Assembly (NCBI GenBank): GCA_030710605.1
Contig: CP092874.1
Location: 41,480,963 to 41,544,962, forward strand
Direction: 5' to 3'
DNA from: Cordylochernes scorpioides
Lineage: Eukaryota > Arthropoda > Arachnida > Pseudoscorpiones > Chernetidae
DNA: 64,000 nucleotides
The notes beneath the pieces were generated by a model. The model did no database searches. It was not told the origin of the DNA and was given only the letters and a program-made list of their open reading frames with translations. Each line of letters opens with the position of its first letter. Within the stretch, counting starts at the first letter, position 1. The position numbers and the translations under genes were made by a program. This document shows, piece by piece, positions 44,394 through 55,109 of this stretch.

Positions 44394-44503
44394 CAGGTCT
44401 TATCCTGTCGACTTTCAATGTGATAAGATCCTGTCGACCTTTCTGTGTGATAAGATCCTGTCGACTCTTCTGTGATAAGATCCTGTCGACTCTTCTGTGA
44501 TAG
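44394..44503. repeat. 25-28-bp tandem array with GTCGAC, about 4 copies
   Basis: Unit GATAAGATCCTGTCGACTCT then TCTGT or variants, repeated from about 44397 to 44500. Each unit carries one GTCGAC. Confidence 0.9.
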
Positions 44504-44639
44504 CAATATAATAATAATGTGGGGAAAGAGGAATAATCACACCACAAATTGGAAGAGAAAGGACCCACGCAACCAGAGAGAGATGGAGAGCGACGGACCC
44601 TTACCGCCAGGCGGCCGGCCGTTCGTGTCGCACATAATA

Positions 44640-44975
44640 TGCTCCAACTGTCTTAATTAGTCCTGAGGTTCTACGAAATGGGCTCCTTTGGAATGTGGCC
44701 AGTGGCACAGATGACCGTACTTTACATCCTCCTCTCTACGTCTCTCTCTCTCTGGTTGACTGCAGGATTACTTTATTATTCCTGGAAGAGCATATATTAT
44801 GACATATATGTATATTTATCAATTGTTTTATATAGTTATATCTATTTATTCATATATTTATCATTATATAATCTTATTTATTCATATTTTTATTTATTCT
44901 GTATTTAACCTTATATAATCTTATATGGACATTGAAATGAAGTAGTTTCAATCTCAATCTCTCTCTCTCTCCCGC
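44640..44975 (+). mobile_element. Tx1-like retrotransposon 3' tail
   Basis: AT-rich 3' UTR with ATTCTGTATTTAACC and TTATATGG, ending AGTAGTTTCAATCTCAATC and (TC)n. The same ending closes the next element at 47542. Only the tail of this copy is recognised. Confidence 0.6.
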
Positions 44976-45990
44976 AACGACCACCGTGGGATCAGGCCTC
45001 CCCTGCGTCTTCGCGGCCGGCGTCGTTGTTCATCGGCAGCATATCCTATGGCTTGTAAAGATGGCTGTCATCGACCTCACCGTCCGGGGAGTCTCCATTA
45101 CGTGTGTCAATATCACGTCTTTCATGCTCCAGAAGAGCGCTGACGACAGCTCCAGATCATCGCAGCTTTGGCGCGTGAAGAAGGCGCGTGGATCCTCGGT
45201 GGAACATCTCCGAGGAGTCGGCGAAGGACATGGCATCAGGTTCAGCAGAAGCCCTCGCGGAGCTCCTGGACCAAGCCGACCTCGTCGACATCGCTACCTT
45301 CTTCGATGCTGCACTGGAGTACACCAGGATTGCTACGATCGGAAGTCGGGTCGACGCGCGTCGTCTGGACAGAATCCTACTTCCATCAGGCTTCTGCGAC
45401 CGCGTCACCCAATATAAAACCATCGACTACGCCTACTCCGACCACCGTGCCATCCTGATCCAAGTAGGAGATCCAGCTCCTACAAGACTTTCCTGCATCG
45501 GAAAGCTGCTACGGTCAGACCTCTTTGTCGATCAAATGGAAACGTTTATCGATGAAATATCGGTAGACCTAGCAAATCTTTCACCTCCGATGTTATGGAA
45601 AATATGGAGCAGGATCAAGGAAATTCTGGTCGCATAGATACGGTCACTCGCGCCTGCCGTCGCCGAGTCCGGCGGTGGATACATCAAGAGAGCAAGCCTC
45701 TTCCTGAGGTGGAGACTGGAGGACGACACTGCCCGCTTCGACTATCCTTCCTTGTCAGACCTCGGGCGTTTCCTCCGAGCCATACGTCGCTCCACCTTCA
45801 CCGACGACGACGGCAGCGCCATCTCCGGGGCCAGCTCAGGCGTTTCCTTTTGGAGCGCTTAAGCAGTCGCTTCGCTCAGGATCCAAGCTCGGAAGAAGCC
45901 ATCGCCGACTTCCTAGCTGAAGTAACTCCCCTGGAGTTCGACGAGTGGGACCAGATCTTTCTCGCTCTAAGCAAGGTCGGCAGAGGGGCA
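44976..45990 (+). pseudogene. Tx1-like ORF2, endonuclease and linker to RT
   Basis: Frames shift several times. Recognisable parts are MAVIDLTVRGVSITCVNITS (45061 on), then 45230-45480 with ALAELLDQADLVDIATFFDA, VDARRLDRILLPSGF and YAYSDHRAILIQVG, the closing SDH motif of an APE domain of Tx1/L1 type. The linker continues LWKIWSRIKEILV and IHQESKPLPEVETGG. It fades out around VTPLEFDEWDQIFLALSKVG, just where the RT would begin. No RT motif is left. Confidence 0.65.
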
Positions 45991-45999
45991 GGCGGACCA

Positions 46000-47382
46000 G
46001 TGTGTTTACCTGGAATTCTGTCCAGACTTCACGCAAGAGGAGTATTTCCGGGCGTTGGAAACTAAGCTGGGTAAGAGAACTATCTACCAACTGACAAAGA
46101 TGGAAAGGACACATCCTGGTCGGCCTCTCCAGCGTGAAACTCGCTGAAAAGCTGATAGATGAGGGATTCAACATCGAAGACGTCACCCTGCGTGCCTTCC
46201 CGCTCAGGAAGAGGGTCGAGAGAATTGTCCTCGCAACATGCTCTTCTTATTAGAGGACTCTGACCTCGTCACTTTCCCTGCGGCCATAAGGACAGGTCAC
46301 GTCCATCATCCAGAAGATGATACAATTAGAGGACTCCTGCTGGGCTGATTCTCGACCCCAGGCTTTTATAACTGCGTGACGGGGTTAAGATCTCCCATAA
46401 CCCTGCCCGGTTGGATGTCAAGTCCAAAGGATTGGTCACACTTCTATGTGACATATGGCATTACTTGCTTCCTGTGCCATAGGCAGGGACACAAACGCGC
46501 ATACTATTCTCGTAAGATTGGTATCCAATAGGACAATTTGGTGCTCCCTGTTGATGCTCCTGCTGCACGCACACAAGACTGGACCAAGCCGCCCTCCACC
46601 TCGAACATCATGCCGGCTGCAGCCCCTACACCTGTTGACCACAGACCCCAACAGACCTCACCTACTCCATCAAGAGCATCCAATGCTCAGCAGGATGACC
46701 TGACCCCAAGCCAATTTCCACAACGAGCGCTCTGAAAAATCTGGAGACGAAAACATTAAAAAAGGCAAGGGTCGGTGTCGAGGCCTCCCTCATCCAAGTC
46801 CATGCCCTCCAACAACTTGTTCCTCTCAACACCAGCTGCTTAATTGTCTGCACCCATCAAGCAGAGCCCTCAACACTCTCCAGCCCTGACGCGCCTTCGC
46901 CCGGGGCGAACTTCCCTGTCTGTCCCTACGAGATTCCAGCCCCCGAGCTTCCTGTTCCAGCGCCGAGCACCAGCCAAATCCCGTTACTATCAGAGCCCTC
47001 CTTGTCCAATACTGAGTTATTAGCGGTTCCTGAAAAGGAGAACCAAACCATGACATCACCATCCATCCAGTCTACTATCCCCGTGGCCCAAATCCTATCT
47101 ATCTCTCAGACCATTCAGAAGAGGGAGCGGGTAGAGAAAATGTTCGAACAACTAAACCATTACTCTAGTCTGGCCCCTCTATATGAAAAGGTTGATTATG
47201 ATGAAGCAGTGGCCGCGGTTCTATTCCGCTCTTACAGAGAACCACTCCTCGATTATCTCTCACCTGAAAACAGGTTAATTCTGTACGAATTCCTCGGCGG
47301 TGCAATTGAGAACATTGGGACAAAAACCCCGTTAAAGCACGGGCCTTTCGGAATTCAGGGCGGCTTTAAGCATTTGAGATGA
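46000..47382 (+). pseudogene. Tx1-like ORF1 (RNA-binding, one zinc knuckle)
   Basis: Reading across frameshifts: VYLEFCPDFTQEEYFRALET, LGKRTIYQLTKMERT, KLAEKLIDEGFNIEDVTLRA, LPLRKRVERIV-like, then a knuckle CFLCHRQGHKRAYYSRK in which the last Cys is Tyr. A Pro/Thr/Ser-rich tail follows (46540-46980), and an open C-terminal block 47002-47382 with QKRERVEKMFEQLNHYSSL and SPENRLILYEFLGGAIENIG to TGA 47380. I infer ORF1 from the knuckle and position; the family assignment rests mainly on the shared tail with the element at 36417. Confidence 0.5.
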
Positions 47383-47542
47383 TTCAGATGTCCCTTCAGA
47401 GATGGATCGTATCTGCTGTAAACATTTATACATCTATATATATCATTTTATTTTATAACTCTGTATTTATTTTTATTTCTTTTATTTGGCACTAAATATT
47501 TTATATGGCGATTAATAAAGGTAGTTTCAATCTCAATCTCTC

Positions 47543-48593
47543 TATATGTATATATATTAATATTTATTATTATATTTTATTATAAATATAATTTATATAT
47601 ATATATAATATATAGATAAAGATGTCTTTTATAAAAATAGGTAAAATCATTATACAATATGGGAGAAGTGTTGGTACTATATTAGTCATATAGAGATTAC
47701 CAATACAAAATACACATTATTATGTTGTGAAGACACTCTGTCAAATGGATAATAAATATTAATTTGAATATTTCAGTCATTATATCTAAAAAAAGGCTCT
47801 ATTCAAATATCCTAAATTTGTCACTATATTCGGAGACACTTAGTTTTAAAAAGAGTATATAAAGAAATAAAATATGTTGATATTTTCAATCTAAAGAAGG
47901 TCCATAAATAAATCTACAAATATATAATCTGGCGAGGTTATAGCTTACCAAGCCCGATTCCTCTGTTTTAAAATACTTCTACAAGTTTATTGAGACGTCT
48001 ACTCTATTGAAGAATGCAATGAACGCAACACACTTTCCTCGTTTTAAATTTATATACCAAGTGAATAGAGATATCATGACAATATCTTAAGACCCTTAGA
48101 AATACATGGCTATGGATTGAGCATTCTGGAAAATTATGATTAGGGAAACATGCAATTTCTAATTAGTATAAATTAAAGAATTCAAAGAGTTAGGGTCCCG
48201 GCACCTATAAGATACTTTCTATAGTAAATTCAGAGTTTTTAAAATTTACCAAAGCTGGTGTTGTGGCTTAGTTACCTACCCGAATTTTCTAGCATTCTGA
48301 GATGGTCTTTAGTAGCGCATTGTTTTTGAGTCATTAAATTAAATTCAAAATTAAAATATAAATATTTTATACTAGGAAGTCTTAATCTAAATTTGTGAAT
48401 TTATTGATGAAAACAATACTTTAAAGCATAAAGCGATATTCTTTGTCAGAAAACCTTGTTTTTTTCAAGAGCATTAAATGGGAAGAGCACTTTGAATTTT
48501 AAAATATGGTAATATTTATATTAACAGAACATTTTCTGAATTCAAAATACTGTTTATTGTAATGTACCTGAACCTTTCTCTTCTTCCACTCAC
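47543..48593. other. AT-rich non-coding stretch
   Basis: Nothing recognised. The last 30 bases are the presumed intron side of the exon at 48594. Confidence 0.45.
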
Positions 48594-48734
48594 CTCACGA
48601 CAATGTAAGTGAAGGGTGAAGATCCTAAAGGGAAGTTTACTCCTGGAGTGTGACCGTAGGGATGATTATGCCAGACGGTGGCAAAGGAGCCAGCCCGACC
48701 ATAACGGAGTCGGCCGTTGGCGAGGAATATCATT
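48594..48734 (-). CDS. Candidate internal host exon (phase 2-2, 141 bp)
   Basis: On the minus strand a GC-balanced, fully open segment in AT-rich surroundings reads MIFLANGRLRYGRAGSFATV, then WHNHPYGHTPGVNFPLGSS and PFTYIVVR. It ends at GTCGTGAG followed by GTGAGTGG, a near-perfect donor, and is preceded by a pyrimidine-rich stretch (TTTGTTTCTGATATCCGCCA) and CAAG at 48735-48738 as acceptor. With these edges the exon is 141 bp, phase 2 at both ends. The peptide looks like folded, conserved protein (Gly, aromatic and Pro-rich turns) and not like any transposon protein here. I do not recognise the gene. Confidence 0.55.
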
Positions 48735-49169
48735 CTTGTGGCGGATATCAGAAACAAATCCATAAAGTTCTTAATATAATAAGCAATTATTTGTAATGAG
48801 GTGTATCGCGTCAAGCTGTATCCAAAGAGAAGTCTTATTGTCATTTATCATTTATATATACTCAAACAACGTCGGCTGGAGACGATCGTATTATTTTATT
48901 AATCAAATATTTAATAAATTAATTTCACATTCCAATAATTTATAATACCCTCTGTATATTAATATTAAGTTTGAAATATCAAGCTTCCACGATAGGTTTC
49001 TTCAATTTTTTTAGAGTTTACAAATAGTTAGCTATTTCTAACATGAAAACTAGAAATTTGTATATTTAGAAAATTAGAGAAACTTATTGCTCTGGAAGCC
49101 TGACGTTTAAAATTTAATAATATTTTCATAGTATTCTCCTCAAAATATACCTATAATCGTTAGTCATCG
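48735..49169. other. AT-rich non-coding stretch
   Basis: Nothing recognised. Confidence 0.5.
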
Positions 49170-49260
49170 TAAAAGCCTGTAGAAGGACGCATGCGTCCGA
49201 AAGCTTGCTAATAAAGTTCGTATAAGATACTCCTCTTCAATCTTCGTTTTATTTTGCCAA
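49170..49260 (+). mobile_element. Penelope-like terminal fragment (PLE3)
   Basis: CCTGTAGAAGGACGC, then GCGTCCGAAAGCTTGC, AATAAAGTTCGTATAAGATA and CTTCAATCTTCGTTTTATTT. The order motif, AATAAA, TATAAGATAC, CTTC-AATCT is the same as in the PLE2 tail (TATAAGATACGCATCC, GCTTCGAATCT), so this is a stranded 3' end of a third related family. No coding part. Confidence 0.65.
49176..49209 (+). ncRNA. Hammerhead-like motif of PLE3
   Basis: CTGTAGA, then a 6-bp stem II (GGACGC with GCGTCC, AT between), then GAAA. The stem sequence is wholly different from PLE1 and PLE2 but still pairs. Confidence 0.5.
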
Positions 49261-51327
49261 AAAATACATATATTGGTCTTGAGGCAACCTATTTCTTCAA
49301 TAGGCGTAAACCGCGCTAAGAGGAGGTCAAACAACACTTTTCAATAAAAACTTTGTTTATATATAGTGAAGATAGACTTAATTATAATTGAAGTAAAGCA
49401 AATTAAACCAGTTTTATTCATCAGGAAGAGGGCTCTCATTTGTCCTTGATATTAGAAACAATTTTCAAAATCAGATATAAACTTCCTCTATTTTAATATC
49501 ATATAAATAGGTGAAAAGTTTGAAAAAACCCACTGCATTATTTTCCTCAGGAGAATCTCTCAAGTTAATACTTATGAAAAAAAAAATGTATAAACCAACC
49601 ACAAATTGAAAACTCAGGCTATGTGTAGATTTTCTTGAGTGTGCTGAATCAAGAAGGCACTTCCATCTTGTCAATTGTTTACTTGTGTGAAACAAAAAAT
49701 ATTCAATATTTTTAAATGCCACTTTGGGATATTAAAAATTGGCCAAAAATGAATAATTATATTTCTCTCATCATTTTAAAATCTAGAAAATATTTCATGT
49801 ACTTAGAAAGAAGCGCCTTACCCTTTAATTATGCCTCAGAACTTCCTCCGACAACTTTGTTATATTGCATTGTGTATAACAAACATTTGTGTAACTATAT
49901 ACATATCTATAATCTTTCTCTCTAAACCTAATCGTTATCATTTCAAATTATTTCGAAATATCAAAGGTTTCGAAAAGACATCGCTAAAATATAATAACAA
50001 TATGTCTATTTTATTCTAATAGATGAGTATTCGAAGATAAAAATCGTTTTTTTCCCCTAATTTAACTATAAAGCCATTTGATTAGTTTTTTTCTATAAAA
50101 CAATTCACCTTTGAACATAATTTCAAAAATAAAATATAAATATATTGTTAATCGATTCGATGGTTTTCTTTTAGTTATCTTATTTCATTTAATTAAATTA
50201 CTTAAAGTTTTCAAATAAAAAATTATTTCGTACAAATTAGCAACACAATTTCGATTCCCCTCTATAGATTTCTTACTTAAGAGTTTATTCTCTAACTAAT
50301 ACATACTAATTTTAACTATTACAATCGACCCTATAAACTAACATCATCCAAGTAACTTCTCTTTTATACAAAATTGGTAATTAAAATTCTCGTCTAAATC
50401 AAGTTCCCTAAAAGTATCGCACAAATAAGATCAAAGCCTTTGCTAGCATTAAAATTTTAGCTGTAATTGGATTAGTAAATTATATTGGAACGTAATAATT
50501 AAGTTTCTCCTCTTTGTATTTATTGATTCCATGGGCGGAGGATATCTTGGAATAATAATAAAGCGTTATTAATTTCTCTCTCGGAATAATATATCTCAAA
50601 GTGTGGCTATAAAATTGATAGTAAGAATTGATGTATGAGTAATACACAACGTCGACTTCTATAATTGCGTCCAGGGACCAAAGTAAAAAAAAAATATATA
50701 TATATATATATATATTAAAGTTTTGAAAATTTGAAACTATTATCTTCGCGTATATTCATTTTTTTATAACAGATGCGTTCTAATGCATCATACAATATTA
50801 AAGTTTAATTATCTTTTTCCAAAACAACTACAAAATTTTGTATCAACGCCTTTAATAAAGCTTCATTGTAAATAAGATGTAATGCAGAAAAACACATTTT
50901 ACAAAATAATAACTTTTTTTTTTTTTGAAATATTAAAAAAATCTTATTTTTTAATAAAATCAATAATGCATCCAGGGTTATATTTTTATAAAAAAATATA
51001 TATTTCTCAAGTCTTCGGGCCTATAAATCTTTTGACGGGAGAATATTGAACTATCTAAATAAACGCCGACGTATAAGGATATTTATTTATATATATACAA
51101 ATGCTCATTATTACTTACATATTATAAACTATACATGATATTAAGACAAATTTACCTATGTAAACTAAAAATAATTTAAAGAAAAATGTGAAGTATATAT
51201 ATTAGAAATATGCAGGTTGAATATGTTATTTTTTGTCATTATATCGGGAAAGAGGGTAATTTTAAAAATATTCATGAAAATATTTGCATTCAAAGTTTAT
51301 TTGGCTAGTAGACATATTTATTAATTA
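49261..51327. other. AT-rich non-coding stretch
   Basis: Two kilobases without a recognisable gene; (AT)n near 50696-50715. Short frames at 49471-49722 and 49716-49925 carry no motif. Confidence 0.5.
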
Positions 51328-52671
51328 TACGAAGGCTATCCAATAAATAAGTTTCCTTATTTTTTCTGCGAACGAAACGTTGTAAAATTAGTTAGTATTG
51401 TAAGAAATGGTCACTAGGATATGCGTTGGAAGCGCGTGACCTTCAAAATCACGCTACTCGTACGCGCAAGTCCGTAGCGCTTCAGTTTCCATGGAGCTAC
51501 CACTAGTGAACGTGTCCACTTGCGAACTCCGTTCTGTAATTCGTTTTTCACGGCGAAAAATGAAACTGCGGTCAATATTCATCGCAATTTAGTGTCAGTG
51601 TATGGTGAAGGATGTATGTGCATCCAAATGGTTCGCCGATGGCGTTCATGGTTCTTGGAAGGACGGCAAAACGTGCATGATGACGAGCGAAGCGGCAGGC
51701 CCGTTACTGCTACGGACAATGCAGCCGTTGCTGCTGTTCGGAATGTGGTGGAAGCAGATCACCGCGTCACCATTGAAGAAATAATGATTCGACTGCCTCC
51801 TGGAATCTAAATTGGACGCTCTTCGATTGGAAGAATCATGTCAGATGTTTTGAATTTTCACAAAGTCTGCGCAAAATGGGTCCCGCGTTTGCTCTCGGAA
51901 AATCACAAGAAACAACGGATGGAGGCGGCCCAAGCTTTCCTGAAAATACATCGAAGAGATGGAGATCAACTGTTTTCCCGTATTGTCACTGGAAATGAAA
52001 GCTGAGTGCATCATTCAACTCCAGAAACAAAACGACAAAGCATGGTGTGGAAGAAGCTTGAGGAAAGTGCACCAAAAAAACCAAGGTCACAATCTCTAAA
52101 GGAAAAGTTATGGCTATCGTCTTTTGGGACTGTAAGGGTGTTTTGTTGGTTAACTTCCTGCCCCCAAACACTACGATTAACGCTGCGAGGTACTGCGAAG
52201 TTTTTACTAAACTCAGAGCTGCAATAAACGGAAACGTCCTGGACTTTTGTCTCGGAAAGTGTTACTCGTCCATGACAATGCCCGCCCTCGAGCAGCTCGA
52301 ACGACCCAAACGTTGCTAAAAAACTTCAAATGGAAAATGTTCACACATCCACCTTATTCTCCGGATCTTGCCCCAAGCGACTTCTATCTTTTTCCAGCAC
52401 TCAAGTTGCACCTTGGAGGCAAGCACTTTGCGAATGATGATGAAGTGCAGGCGGAGGCGAATCACTGGCTACGAATACAGGACATGGCTTGGTACAACAG
52501 TGGTACAAAAAAATTGTTACAACGGTACCAAAAATGTTTGGACAGAAATGGTGATTATGTAGATAAGTAGTCTATGAGTTGTATAATGAAAATAAAATAA
52601 GTGCATAATTGTAAATAATGTTGTTTATTTGTTTAAAAATAGGGAAACTTATTTATTGAATGGCCCTCGTA
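51328..52671 (+). mobile_element. mariner transposon with both ends
   Basis: About 1.34 kb, bounded by TACGAAGGCTATCCAATAAA and the matching inverted end (TTATTGAATGGCCCTCGTA) with TA at both edges. The terminal repeats match at about 30 of 35 positions. Length and layout are those of an intact-size mariner. It contains one transposase pseudogene. Confidence 0.95.
51491..52570 (+). pseudogene. mariner transposase (D34D), inactivated
   Basis: Start ATG 51491 (MELPLVNVSTCELRSVIRF). A one-base loss near 51545 shifts to FTAKNETAVNIHRNLVSVYG, the first helix-turn-helix, then DERSGRPVTATDNAAVAAVR. A stop at 51808 is followed by IGRSSIGRIMSDVLNFHKVC. The first catalytic Asp is changed (VTGNES for TGDES/TGDET) and the next Trp is a stop (near 52003). 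Shifts near 52100 and 52240 precede VLLVHDNARPRAARTTQTLL and YSPDLAPSDFYLFPALK; I count 34 residues between these Asp. Ends NGDYVDK at 52570. Confidence 0.95.
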
Positions 52672-53046
52672 TTATGAGGAACCTTTGCTATTCTTATTTT
52701 GTTTAAAAATATAGATTTTAGCGGTATGGAAAGGGTTATGCCCTTTATTACAGAGATACTTGTGAAAGCCAAAATATCAATGAAATGTCTCATCTCAATT
52801 GAGACCCGCTAATGCCTTATTCACCTATAAAATTTAAAGTATGAATTATAGTAGATTTTAGGGTCATTTTACAACAAGCATTATCATTTCTCTTTATTAA
52901 GGTAAAACCTTAATAGAGTGTGGTTTTCGTTTATTGATGACTCAAGTTTTAGTGAATCGAACTATCTATTGTATTTGACCGCTTTGCTCATATGATGTAC
53001 AATTTTGAGCAATCTTTTCTTGTTTCTTCGATCTTGTTTTGGAAAA
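52672..53046. other. Non-coding stretch
   Basis: Nothing recognised. Confidence 0.5.
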
Positions 53047-53262
53047 TTGCGCAACAAAACTTAAGGAAGTTGAAAGTGTTTGTTGTCGCCGATCGTCTTT
53101 TTTTTTTTTATCTTTTTGAAGACAGAGGCGATTTTTCACACTTGGGTATATCGTGTGTCTTCAATAATGGCCACTGTGAATCCAATATCATTCGGATTTA
53201 TTGTCTAAATCCCGATATACAATACATGATGAAATGTACAACTTCCTTTATGTCCAAATATT
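53047..53262 (+). mobile_element. MITE copy C, Tc1-like ends
   Basis: CAACAAAACTTAAGGAAGTT at the left, the core TATCGTGTGTCTTCAATAATG, then TTATTGTCTAAATCCCGATA as in copy B (TTATTGTCTGAATCCTGATA), and CAACTTCCTTTATGTCC at the right. The outermost bases have decayed. Same orientation as copy B. Confidence 0.75.
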
Positions 53263-54084
53263 TAAGATATAAAACACAATTAAAATTAAATTTGAGTTAT
53301 GCTTTTCATATACATATATACATTGAACAGTACACTTCGATTTGATTTTTAAAATTATAAGAAAGATTGTAATTTTAGATAATAAAATATATATTAAATA
53401 TAGCCTTTCATAATTAGGGGTACAAAAACGCTTTTAAATATTTCTTTTTATATACCTTTTTAAATTCGAACGATTTCATCACCCCTTCCGTAATATATGA
53501 AATCAAATCGCTGTATGCTATATCGCATTAATTGCTATAAATGTACTGATGAAAACCATAGTCTGAAACAATGGTATACAGGTTGAAAATTTGTCTGGAT
53601 ATGTCAAAACTAGTGTTGTCACTTATTCTTTATCACCACTATTAAAGTTTTTATTATAGTAATAAACATAATTATTCCTCCTGATTCATAATTAAAGGTA
53701 GAGATGCCTTGTTAGGTATATCGATAACATCATTTCGCAATTTTATATTGTAGTATAACCCTTCATATGAATATAATCACTTTTGAAACTGAATATTTAT
53801 AATTATAAAAATTTGATTGAATAAATTTGGAGGTAGAGTTAATTATAGAAATATAGAGGTGAGGTTAATCAAATTAAAGGAATTAAAATATTCACCAAGC
53901 GAATATTTAGGCGGGAATTTCTGAGCCTAAATTATATAATTTTACAGTGAGGGGACTAATTTAAAATATATATATATCTCTATATATTATATAATAATAT
54001 ATATAATATATTCAAAATAATTTCCATACAACTAATATAAATTTATCATATTTCAAATCGAGGAAAACGAAATTTACATATGGG
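53263..54084. other. AT-rich non-coding stretch
   Basis: Nothing firm. CTGATGA followed by GAAA near 53546-53570 is discussed among the rejected items. Confidence 0.5.
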
Positions 54085-54140
54085 AATTTAACAATAAATA
54101 AACAAATTACAAAGGGATGTCCGCAGGGTGGCTCGCTATC
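54085..54140 (+). pseudogene. Non-LTR RT fragment at the gap edge
   Basis: INKQITKGCPQGGSLS is readable up to the gap, matching the RT block before the catalytic YADD in R1/Jockey-type elements (GCPQG-x-LSP). After the gap TDHSLAFIL (54241 on) resembles the end of an APE domain, but that block lies upstream of RT in a normal element, so the gap hides a junction or the second match is chance. Confidence 0.45.
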
Positions 54141-54240
54141 NNNNNNNNNNNNNNNNNNNNNNNNNNNNNNNNNNNNNNNNNNNNNNNNNNNNNNNNNNNN
54201 NNNNNNNNNNNNNNNNNNNNNNNNNNNNNNNNNNNNNNNN
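54141..54240. other. Assembly gap (100 N)
   Basis: Exactly 100 unknown bases, the usual placeholder for a scaffold gap of unknown size. Confidence 0.99.
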
Positions 54241-54299
54241 ACTGACCACTCTTTGGCTTTTATTTTGACGTCACCATTTTTAGTTTAAATACAAATAGG

Positions 54300-54566
54300 G
54301 GTGTAGAGGTTATATTAATAAAGATATTGCATATATAAAAAATATAGGGGTGGTAGCAAATAGAAACAGTATACATTTTAATAGAAGTGATGATCGGAAG
54401 TATCGATTATAACTAATTGGAAGATATGTGACATATACTAAAAGTGTAAATTTTATACAGATTAAAATATACTATATTATATATATATATATATATATCC
54501 TTTTACCCACTTTTATAACCATATTAACCTTTTTAATTTTTAGCACTTAACTACTTAATATATATA
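54300..54566. other. AT-rich non-coding stretch
   Basis: (AT)n near 54475-54498; nothing else. Confidence 0.5.
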
Positions 54567-54800
54567 CAGGGTGATCCAAAAGTCCCGCACTATTTTAAAA
54601 ATTAATAACTCCGCGAATATTTGCGCTAGAGCAATGCGGTAAACACCATTGTGTTCAGGATGCAATGGGATTTTTTATGGAAAATAATGAAAAATTCGAA
54701 ATTGATTTTAGTTACAATTTTATTCGCCAGATGGCGCTCTACCAGAATCAGAGATTCAGCGGCCAAATTGTTTGATAAATTGAAAAATATAACTGATCGG
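54567..54800 (+). mobile_element. Transposon left end, mariner-superfamily type
   Basis: CAGGGTGATCCAAAAGTCCC follows TA, and TTAATAACTCCGCGAATATT comes next. Such CAGGGTG...AAAGTCCCG ends belong to mariner-related elements. The right end is not visible, so the extent is a guess. The frames at 54626-54935 are not recognisable transposase. Confidence 0.5.
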
Positions 54801-55109
54801 CATGTATTTTTCCTTTTTGAATACCAGGAAAGAACCCTAATAATATCAAATAACAAATTAATAAAACACCACTTCGCCAAAAGTATGAAGAATTGGTTAA
54901 CGATTTTCAAATATAATCAGAGATATGTAAAATAGGTAAATGCAAATTAAAACATGTAGCAAAAAGAAAATTGATATTTTAGATACGGTTTGTTTCCGAA
55001 GATAATAAATTTCTAATATTTTTAATTCAACTCTCACTCAGTATCGATTATATTTATTTTAATTCATTTGAAAAATATGTATCTATCTCTGATAATTTAT
55101 TTTACTCTG
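54801..55109. other. AT-rich non-coding stretch
   Basis: Nothing recognised. Confidence 0.45.

Larger units (their letters stand above)
44976..47542 (+). mobile_element. Tx1-like retrotransposon, ORF2 piece plus ORF1 and tail
   Basis: A GC-rich element beginning directly after the (TC)n tail of the preceding one. It holds a partial ORF2 (44976-45990) and then, downstream, an ORF1-like region (46000-47382) and the 3' tail with AATAAA at about 47513 and AGTTTCAATCTCAATCTCTC. ORF1 normally precedes ORF2, so the order implies two copies fused, or an ORF1-only derivative with its own tail. Confidence 0.65.

Noticed and set aside
53546-53570. CTGATGA followed 12 bases later by GAAA, as a hammerhead candidate
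   Set aside because: The would-be stem II (AAACC against GTCT) pairs poorly and no flanking helix or repeat copy supports it.
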